64,000 nt of DNA from Zygnema cylindricum (Eukaryota; Streptophyta; Zygnematophyceae; Zygnematales; Zygnemataceae), in contig JBBHKE010002649.1 of assembly GCA_037447655.1 (NCBI GenBank), positions 1 to 64,000 on the forward strand. The letters are read 5' to 3'. Made by a program: the position numbers and the translations under genes. Positions 56,690 to 64,000 of the stretch are shown here, in pieces. The number at the start of each line of letters is the position of its first letter. Position 1 is the stretch's first letter. A model generated the notes under the pieces. The model did not search any database. It had not been told where the DNA came from and worked only from the letters and a program-made list of their open reading frames with translations.

Positions 56690-57690
56690 ACCGAAACTTT
56701 AGTCTTGTAACTTTGTTTTTAGAGAAGATTCTCTGTACTACTTTCAGAGCATTCGTATGTAAAGAAATGAAATAGATACTTTAGATTGAGACGGATGTAG
56801 ACGTGGGAGGAATTTGTGACAGTTGTAAACGACTACAAAACTCGCGACAATTGATGACGTTTACGAAATAGCGACGGTTGTAGGCGTCTAGCTACTTGTA
56901 ACATTGTAGACGTTTGGGGTTTGTGACATTTTGACGATACGCTCAACTTATGACAACGTCAACGTCTCAAATTCCAAAACTTTCCTCCTTGGTTTCCCGA
57001 TTTTGTTTTTTAGTCTTTTCTCACTCTACTTGCCATCAAAATACGCCCAAAGATAGTAAAAAGAAATCGTTTTTAGAGATCTTTCATTTGATACCATTAT
57101 TGGCGTTTTTCATTGCAAGAGCTTTGAGATAGACGCGTGCAAGAGCTCTGAGATATACGCGGTAGTGGGAGAGGGAGAGAGAGCGACGCTTTCACAGACT
57201 TCGCTTTTGCGAAATGGAGTTGTTTGGTCGAGACCCCCTCCACAACCTCTTTACGAAAAAAAAACGCATGGAAAAAAGTCACGCACAGGCTGGAAACGTG
57301 CAGTGGGTTTTTTTTTTTGTACTCCGCGCACAAAAATTGCCAAAAACTTCTTACACTTGCGACAACATCTGCATATTCGCTCACCTCATGGAACTTTATT
57401 TAAAATCACCTCGCAAGGTGATTTTATATAAAGGTTGAAGATGAGCTGGAAGGACGCGAAAGTGGGTCGAAACGCGCTAGACGACAAAATGCATTGCGCT
57501 AGACGACAAACTCTAGCACATGTAAAGTTTCAAGGTAACGCAACTTGTACGGTGGTAATTTCAATTTTTTGGTTTGGCTGCGGATTTTCTTGTTTTTTTC
57601 TTTGTTATGGAGGAAATTGACAGAAAATATATGTAACTTTAGCACATGCGAAAGTACCCTAAGTGACAAAAAAAATGTTAACACTAATAG
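56690..57690. repeat. Dispersed repeat X-Y, copy 2
   Basis: X (56690-56945) is direct to copy 1 at 10240-10840; Y (57395-57660) is inverted. About 450 bp of extra sequence lies between them. The end CACTAATAGCGATACACGGTGTA near 57679-57701 resembles the MITE terminus. Confidence 0.6.
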
Positions 57691-57701
57691 CGATACACGG
57701 T

Positions 57702-58800
57702 GTAATGTACTGTAGTCTATATCAATGTCTGTAAAAGGTTTTTTCTTTTGTCGTGCCGACCCTTTTTTTTTTTTTTTTAAATGTACTTTTCTTGCTCGAT
57801 TGGCTCAAAATATTTTTTTGCTGACGCCATGCTCTAAAGGAAAAGGAGTTGACATTCCGTCGATGCCCACTAATTTTGCTTAGTGAGGGTACGACCCAAT
57901 GTGGCTAAGTACAGGTTAGGCTTTTTTCTGTTGTTTTCCTTTCAAACTTAGCGCCTCACTACTTAAGTTGCAGCCGTACGAAGAAATCGCAAATTAATTT
58001 GTAGAGTACAATTTGCGTCATCCGCGAACTTAGGATGTATGAAAATTTGTTGTCTTGTCTTTTTTCGACCCACTGTCACGTCATTTTCAAACTTATCATA
58101 AACCACATCGGCAATGTGTTTTAAGCAAAGTAAAACCATTTACACAAATAGGAAAATATATTCCCACTTGTGAAAAGTTTTTTGAAGTTTTTGACGACGT
58201 AAAAAGGTATAATGTTGTTTGTTTTTGTCCCCTTGCATGTTGTACAGTTTTATTTTTTGCAGGGGTCTCGATGCTGCAGTGTCATTTCATGCAAAATTGA
58301 AAAATATGCGAAGGTGAAAAATATGCTAAGTCATGGCGGCCGGATAGGAGAGGTTTACGCCAAAGGCATGGAAAAAATAGCGTGTACTCTCCCTCGTTCA
58401 AAAAATTTCGAAGACGTTTCACGCGTGCAATACCTGCTTTCTATTCGTCGATAAAGTGTTATTCTGGTTAAAATCAGATCGCGATTTGATTCCATTACAA
58501 GTGTGAAGATGGAAGTGGGTCGCGATGATAATAACGCCATATTGCCGTACCTTCCAAGTTCCAAGATGACGCAAAATGTACTTGTGTTTTTGCCCATTTT
58601 TCGTACGGCGTAATACTTTCTCGTTGGAAGTCCCATTTTCTGCGAAAACGACGGAAAAAAACTCTTACTTGAACACATGGGAACACGCCCTAAATCGCAT
58701 AAGAACGTTACCGAATGTCATTCTAGGATTTTACTTTTTCGGGTACATGATGACGTCAGCAAAAGGGAGAATTGTAAATGGCGACTTTTCGAGTGGCCCA
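57702..58800. other. Intergenic DNA, partly repetitive
   Basis: 58040-58340 is distantly similar to 35665-36080, and 58505-58560 may be a diverged piece of module Y. The open frame at 58055-58300 has no known domain and I do not call it a gene. Confidence 0.35.
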
Positions 58801-58814
58801 GTTGGAGAAGCCGA

Positions 58815-58975
58815 TTCGGAAGGAGTGCGTTTCGCACGTGCGAAATGTTAATACTTAGTGCGTTTCATTGCGCACTAAATAAAAGGAGTGCGTTTCGCGA
58901 GTGTGAAATTTTAGTGGGTTTTCGCACGTTTCGAACATCCGGAGCGTTTCGCACGTGTGAAATGTTGAAAGGGGA
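58815..58975. repeat. Cluster of TTTCGCACGTGCGAAA-type palindromes
   Basis: A perfect palindrome TTTCGCACGTGCGAAA lies at about 58828-58847, with imperfect copies near 58890 (TTTCGCGAGTGTGAAA) and 58947 (TTTCGCACGTGTGAAA). TAGTGCGTTTCATTGCGCACTA adds another dyad. The core CACGTG is a G-box/E-box. It lies about 600-750 bp upstream of the U-box gene. Confidence 0.6.
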
Positions 58976-58980
58976 TTTTT

Positions 58981-59574
58981 AGGGCTATTTGTACCCATTT
59001 TGGGTTCCCCGAAAATGGGAATTTTGAGTAGTATTTATGAGGGAAGATTTTGATTTATTTTTTAATTTTTAATTTATTGGATTTAGTTTTTTTAATTTTA
59101 GTTTTTGAAGTTGCTTTTTCTTTTTTTAGATGTAATTATTCTTGTTAGTTTTTTAATTCTGTTTTTTTAAATTTTGATTTTGTTTCAATTATTATTATTA
59201 TTATATATTTTTTTTCCTTCAGTTTTTTAATTTTCAACCCAATTATTTTCAATTTTTGACTTAACTTTAATTTAATTGTACATTTTTTTATTTCTTTCAT
59301 TTGGTTATTTACCTATTTATTTATTCATTTATTTTTTCTTGTATTTATAAATTCGTTAAACTTATTTTTTCGTTTTTTCATTTATTTATTTATTCAACCA
59401 TTGATTATTATTTTTTTGTTATTCTTTTATTTTATCCATTTATTAATTTATATATTTTTTTTCCAAAATTATCGATTTTATGTGTATTTATATACCCATT
59501 CTGTCACTTATTAAACAAATAAAATATATATTATTAACATATTCGTGTTCTATTTTCTTTTTTAAATAAAGAAA
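58981..59574. other. T-rich 5' flank of the U-box gene
   Basis: Very T-rich with runs of ATTTATTTATT. No TATA box can be singled out. It probably contains the promoter and 5' UTR of the gene that starts at 59575. Confidence 0.4.
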
Positions 59575-60336
59575 ATGGCGACGAAAAGTCGATCGAAGAG
59601 TGTCTGCGAAAACAGAATCGACGCCAAAATGTAATTTTATTTTTTTATTTTTTATTTTATTTATTTACATTTCTAATTTCAATTTAGCATGATTTTGCTT
59701 AAATAATAATAAATCCTAGTATTATTACCCTTTTATTACCCCCCTTTTTCTTTTCATTCAAAGCCCCAATCCCTCTCCCTCGTCCCCCCCCCCCTCCCCC
59801 CCCCCCTCCCCTCCCCTTTTAAAAACCCTAATTTTCTCCTCCCCCCACCCAAACCCTAAAACCCTAAAAATCCTCCCATTGGCCTTTTTCCAGGTTCGGA
59901 AAAGACAAAAAAGACATTCAGAAACAGACAAAAGAGGAAGATTTTCTCGACATCGATTTACGAGAGAGAAGATCTTCTCTGAGTTCGATAAAGACGATAT
60001 ATTTGGGCGTCAAAGAAAAAGACAAAAGTTCCACTACAAACAAAAGTTCCACTACAGACAAAAATTCCACTACTGACAAAAATTCCGACGACAATCCAAA
60101 TTCTGCGAAAGACCCAAATTCCGTGAGAGATCCAGATTCCAGTAAAGACAAAAATTCCGCTACAGACAAATATGTGGATGCGCTAGAAGACGAAGGATGT
60201 CGGTCGGTGGGTCGACATCGGAACGTGAGTCGGTGTTCTCTTTCGATGTCGGTTTCTTCTTTGGATCGAGAAATGTTACGAACTCGACCGAAAAGTAAGT
60301 TGTATCTCTCTCCCTCTCTCTCTCTCTCACTCCCTC

Positions 60337-60398
<62 letters not shown>

Positions 60399-62275
60399 AG
60401 TCGGTGTTCTCGTTCGATGTCGGTTTCTACTTTGGATTGGGAAATTTTATGAACTCGACCAAAAAGCAAGTGGCATCTCTCTCTCTCTCCCCCTCTCTCC
60501 CTCTCTCCCTCTCTCTCTATGAATCTTCCTCCCTCTCTTTTCTCTCCCTTCTCAGTCAATTCTCTCCCCTTATCTTTATCTTCAACTTGACCCTCCCTCT
60601 CTCCTTCTCCGTCTCCCTCTCCTTCTCCCTCTCCCTCTCCCTCTCCCCCAGCTCAAATTTTAACCTTTTCCCCCTCTCTCTCTCTTCTTTCATCTCTCCC
60701 TTCTCAGGCAATTCTGCCCCCTCATCTTCATCCTCCACCTGGCCCTCTCCCTCTCCCTCTCCCTCTCCCTCTCCCTCTCCCTCTACCCCAGCTCTTATTC
60801 TAACCTCTCCCCCCTCTCTCCCTCCTCTCCCTTTTTCTCTCCCTTCTCAGGCAATTCGGCTCCCTGTCCTCCATCTTCAACTTGGCCCTCTCCCTCTCCC
60901 TCTTCCTCCGTCACGTCACCTTCCGACTCACCTTACGCCAAGTTTGACCGGAACTTTTTCAAAACCAATGACATTTTTCCATATAATGACAATTTTTCGG
61001 ATTATCAAAAAATGGAAGTCGTCACGAGCGCTCTCACATTTTCTCCTTCTCGCTTATCTCGGTCGAGTTCAAGTACTTCCGATATCGAATTTTTCGATAT
61101 TAAAACCCATACATCCAATCAAAAACCCCGTATTTCCGATCCTGTATCCCACAGTTTATCAAACGCCTTTGGATCTCTTTTGTCTTCTTGTGATTCCGAT
61201 TCTGATAATGAAGACGAAATTGAAAACGAGGTTTTGAATGTATCTAACGTTGCTTCAAGGGGTACAAATGACATTCGGCGAAAAAATCAGTCGAAAACTC
61301 ATTTTTCTTCTCCTTTGCCTACTTTGGCAAATTCTTCTACAAATCTTTCGACAAATCTTTTGACAAATTCTTCATCAAATTCTTCGTCAAATGTTTTGAC
61401 AAATTCTTCGACAAATGTTTCGACAAATGATTTGACAAATGATTCGACAAATGATTCGACAAATGATTCGACAAATGATTCGACAAATGATTCGACAAAT
61501 GATTTGACAAATGGTTCTTCGATAAATTCTTCGACGAATGTTTTAACAAATGTTTCGACGATTTTTTCGACAAATTCTTCGATAGCTTCTTCTTCTTCTT
61601 CATCATCAACAACAGTTTTAAACCAAAACCTAAGACATAAGTTCGAAAACAAACATCGAAAAGATTTGTACTTTGGATCACATAAAAGACTGTCATCCTC
61701 TCCTCTCTCTCTTTCGTCACGTAGACATTCGCTATCAACATTCAAACATGTGAATGCCTTATCAATTCAAACTCCAAAACTTAATTCTCGATTAAAAACA
61801 CAAATGAATCGAAACTTGCAAATCGAATCGCAATCGTCGACGATTTCAAATCCTCTAACCGATTTAAACCCCAATATTGACCTCGCAAATTCTCGAATTT
61901 CTCTTACAAACGTACAAAATTTGACGGTTCCGGTTCAAATTAAAAGCAATTCGATGACGGAATCTGTAAGTCGAAACCAAAATAATAATAATAACGACAA
62001 TCCGTTTTTCTCGACTCTCTCTTCAAATTCGACGAATAATTCTGCGAAAAATGACGAAAATTGTCCACCGAAAGTGCCAAATAGTGTGGATTCCGATAAA
62101 ATGAGATGTCGGAGCCGAATTTCGTCCGTAGCCGAAGACGCTCCTTCGTCTTTTCTGTGTCCAATCACACAAGAATTAATGTCGGATCCAGTGATGATCG
62201 CTACAGGACAAACTTATGAGAGGAGTTCGATTCATAAATGGTTCAGTCAAGGCCATCGAACTTGTCCTGTCACAG
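59575..62275 (+). CDS. U-box (PUB-type) E3 ubiquitin ligase, 5' exons
   Basis: U-box proteins are E3 ligases that bind an E2 through the U-box. My model has exon 1 59575-59630 (ATG in AAAATGGCG, donor GTAATT), exon 2 59894-60294 (acceptor TTCCAG, donor GTAAGT) and exon 3 60851-62275 (acceptor TTCTCAG, donor GTAAG). All joins keep frame (phases 2 and 1), giving 627 codons before the last donor. Residues 75-150 are Lys/Asn/Ser/Asp repeats; residues 190-585 are Ser/Asn/Thr-rich with an NDST run (61430-61510). The U-box begins at about 586: [29 protein letters not shown]. The rest of the U-box and any ARM repeats must lie in later exons, none of which I find before 64000. Exons 1-2 are less certain than exon 3. 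Confidence 0.72.
59631..59893 (+). other. U-box gene intron 1 with teloboxes
   Basis: GT...AG intron. It contains a C-rich run (59787-59815) and AAACCCTAAAACCCTAAAAA near 59850-59870, two telobox motifs, which in land plants are common near the start of constitutively expressed genes. Confidence 0.55.
60295..60850 (+). repeat. Intron 2: 171-bp duplication and CT-rich tandem units
   Basis: The last part of exon 2 with its donor (about 60231-60300) recurs 171 bp later (60402-60480), with the donor changed from GTAAGT to GCAAGT. After it, three units of about 145-150 bp follow, each ending CTCTCCCTTCTCAG and then CAATTC. The third of these is the acceptor of exon 3 at 60850. The rest is (CT)n/(CTCTCC)n. 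Confidence 0.7.
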
Positions 62276-62303
62276 GTAAGATCTAATGCAGCGTAAGAGA
62301 GTT

Positions 62304-62410
62304 AAAACGGTTAAAACGGTTAAAGGATGATTAAAATATGGTCTAAACGGTATTAAACGGTTGTAGATGTTTAAACGGTTATTAGCAGTTTAAAAACGGT
62401 TTTAAACGAT
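62304..62410. repeat. Cluster of TTAAACGGTT motifs
   Basis: Six AACGG cores in about 100 bp, most within TTAAAACGGTT or TTAAACGGT. AACGG is the core of the plant three-repeat MYB (M-phase) element. The regular wording also fits a decayed tandem repeat. Confidence 0.5.
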
Positions 62411-62953
62411 ATAAAAAAGGTAGGAATTCATCTAGAAATTGGCTGAGGATTTGTTTTAACATTGGTGTATAAATTGGTTAAATATTTGTTTTTGGATTTT
62501 TTTTTTTTTAATGGCTGATACTAAAACTTGAATGATAACGGGGTAAATAATACTTCACTGTTTCTTCATTTTTTATCAAAGAATTTGTTTTGTTTGACAA
62601 TATTTTACGTTTGGCGTTTTCTTATATTTTCTGCGTTTTTGCTGTCCAGAATTTTTTGTTAAGGTTAGATATTTTGCAAGTTTATATTCAGTTTAATATT
62701 ATATTATATGATATCATATGATATTATATTATTTTATTTTATAATGTATTATATTACATTACATTAGATTATATTACATTTTATTATTTTTTAACTTATT
62801 CGTAATTTTTCAATACAAATATCTTTGTACTACGAGCATTTCTCCCTCTCCCACCCTCTCTCTCCCTCTCTCCCTCTCCTCGCTTCCTCTCTCTCTCTCT
62901 CTCAACCTTGGCCCCCTTGCTCCCTCTCATACCTCTCCCTCTCCCCCCCCTGA

Positions 62954-63690
62954 CATGCCACGTGTCATCTCACCAATGGTCAAAACAAGTCCTGCCAGAT
63001 ATGCCGCAATCGCCGCATTAAAGTACGATTTGTCCGCTAGTGCCGGCTGTTTTTCGGACATTTCCTCAAATGCCGACTCAGCGCTTTTCAGTGCCACCTC
63101 AGAACCAATACCTGCCACGTCAGTATTTACACTTGTCATGTCATCATTCTTACCTGCCACGTCACCATCAATGATTATCCTTGCCATATGCATGCCACAT
63201 CACCATACTTCACCTGCCACGTCAGCATTTGACATTTGCTACGAAAACCTTTCCTTGCCAGCTCAGCAGTTTATGCCATGATTAGCGGCCATATCTGCCA
63301 CATCATCGATCTTAGCTGCCACGTCAGCATTGACACACCATCAATCTTCACACTTGCCACGTCTGCATCAATATCACCTGCCTGGTCGACAGCAGTGACT
63401 GCCACGTCAGCATTAATTCATGCCAGATCAGCAGCCACATAAGCACTACTACATGCCACGTCAAGAACAATCAGACATGCCACGTCAGCAATCACACACT
63501 CGCCATGTCAGCTAACACACATACCACGTCAGCAACCATACCTGCCACGTCAACAAGCACATCTGCCAAGTCGGCAACCATACCTACGTCAACAAGTATA
63601 CATGCCACGTCAGATAGTGTACCTGCCATGTCAGCGAGCATACCTGCCACGCCATCCTTGATGCCTGCCACGTCAGCAGTGGCTGCCAGC
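62954..63690. repeat. Irregular array of TGCCACGTCAGC units
   Basis: About a dozen exact CCACGTC cores (for example 63115, 63163, 63213, 63320, 63401, 63456, 63480, 63543, 63603, 63667) and at least as many degenerate units, spaced roughly 20-45 bp. On the minus strand each reads TGACGTGGCAGGT or a variant. The ACGT core in TGACGTGGCA is a bZIP-type site. The array coincides with the intron between two SPP exons and with short repeated DVAG peptides if translated. Confidence 0.75.
62985..63117 (-). CDS. Signal peptide peptidase, C-terminal transmembrane exon
   Basis: The minus-strand frame reads EEMSEKQPALADKSYFNAAI then AAYLAGLVLTI and ends at G/GTGAGA near 62986. SYF-x2-A-x2-AYLAGLVLTI matches the eighth membrane segment of SPP proteins (plant form YFTSAFIGYAVGVILTIVVM), and a phase-1 end fits the Val that normally follows. 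The acceptor is probably the CAG of a TGGCAG unit near 63117. The next exon should carry the QPALLY (PAL) active-site motif. I do not find it between here and 62276. The QPAL in this exon precedes the membrane segment and is not that motif. Confidence 0.6.
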
Positions 63691-63794
63691 TGGCGGCTTC
63701 GGAATCGGTCGAAGCGGAGCATGAGGGCCATGAGGAGACCGGGAGCCGCGAGATCCCCGAGACCGAGAATAGAATAGGGATTTGGGGAATTTTC
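63644..63794 (-). CDS. Signal peptide peptidase, GxGD catalytic exon
   Basis: SPP is an intramembrane aspartyl protease of the ER membrane that clears signal-peptide remnants. The minus-strand frame ENSPNPYSILGLGDL, then AAPGLLMALMLRFD, contains the GxGD motif with the second catalytic Asp and the RFD end of that membrane segment, followed by RFRSRQ, close to plant SPP (SMLGLGDIVIPG...ALRFDVSRRRQ). The acceptor is CGCAG/G at 63795. The donor is proposed at CAG/GTATGC (63641-63644) in the first array unit with a good GT; a join to 63117 keeps frame (G/GT). A GTAAGT at the very end of the window (63990-63998) may be the donor of the preceding exon. The gene is partial here. Confidence 0.72.
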
Positions 63795-64000
63795 CTGCGA
63801 ATTTTGATTTATTCCTATTGTCAATGTAAGACAAAATTTGTTTGTTTGTTTGGTTGTTTATTTCTTACGTTTTTTTTTTTATTTTTTTGAGGAATTTACA
63901 AGAGGTTGTGGAAAATAAGACATTAACCCGATCTTGTGTATTGAGGAACTTCAAAGAAAACAACAAAATATTTAATTCTAAATAAACAAAAACTTACATT

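Larger units (their letters stand above)
62276..64000 (+). other. Intron 3 of the U-box gene (open-ended)
   Basis: No exon resembling the rest of a U-box or an ARM repeat is seen on the plus strand. It holds six AACGG cores (62304-62400), a CT-rich tract (62840-62950), and on the minus strand two exons of a signal peptide peptidase gene with the array between them. Confidence 0.5.

Noticed and set aside
60404-61237. A 277-codon Ser/Leu/Pro-rich frame
   Set aside because: It reads the CT-rich intron 2 and then the wrong frame of the U-box exon. The exon frame is fixed by the U-box motif and runs in another phase.
61299-61745. Minus-strand frame of [12 protein letters not shown] repeats
   Set aside because: Antisense of the NDST-coding repeat in the U-box gene.
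62954-63690. CRISPR-like array
   Set aside because: Units are short, degenerate and irregularly spaced, in a eukaryotic intron, with no cas genes.
63505-63777. Plus-strand frame with PATSA repeats ending in an Arg-rich tail
   Set aside because: It is the antisense of the SPP exon plus array; the minus-strand reading has the GLGD motif and splice sites.

Overview
The window looks like nuclear DNA of a green-lineage (streptophyte) organism with a large, repeat-filled genome. The reasons are Ty1/copia and Ty3/gypsy elements of plant type, a plant-type U-box exon, telobox motifs (AAACCCTAA) in an intron, and spliceosomal introns. I cannot place the species. Copia elements primed by an initiator-tRNA fragment, together with the AT-rich, weakly organised DNA, make me lean away from a typical flowering plant, but this is only an impression.

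Layout. 1-3480: a MITE remnant, a TATCG-rich inverted-repeat element, a 49-bp tandem array and two MITEs almost touching. 3593-9868: Copia-A, a full-length young element. 9869-11338: dispersed repeat and unassigned DNA. 11339-34000: a stack of nested retroelements. A decayed gypsy element (11339-about 16390) is cut by Copia-B. Copia-B is split by a gag-only element (Gag-only-1, 18619-22799) and cut at 24344 by the reversed Copia-C. A second gag-only element (Gag-only-2, 29362-33978) follows. 34000-37300: an unidentified reverse-strand exon-like ORF and intergenic DNA. 37297-41302: a MITE plus a TATCG-rich host repeat carrying a solo LTR and an inserted element with 8-bp duplications. 42119-43127: a solo LTR with a perfect GAGTG duplication. 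43964-55648: Copia-D (duplication ATAGA) with Copia-E (48610-54002) nested in its gag. 55654-59570: dispersed repeats and AT-rich DNA. 59575-64000: two host genes in opposite orientation, a U-box (PUB-type) E3 ligase on the plus strand and a signal peptide peptidase (SPP) on the minus strand, facing each other and apparently interleaved.

How the parts work together. The copia families share one plan. The LTR carries the gag start codon, and the primer-binding site lies just after the LTR, inside gag. In the best copies that site matches the anticodon arm of initiator tRNA-Met (GGTTATGGGCCCACC), as in Drosophila copia. Two elements have lost all of pol and keep gag with a long charged extension. 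Copia-E keeps gag, RT and RNase H but lacks protease and the integrase core. These would need proteins supplied by other elements.

Best candidates for something new: the gag-only elements with charged extensions; the conserved hairpin/tRNA-like segment in several LTRs; and the SPP/U-box locus, where an array of TGACGTGGCAGGT-like units, each able to look like a splice acceptor and a donor, separates two SPP exons.
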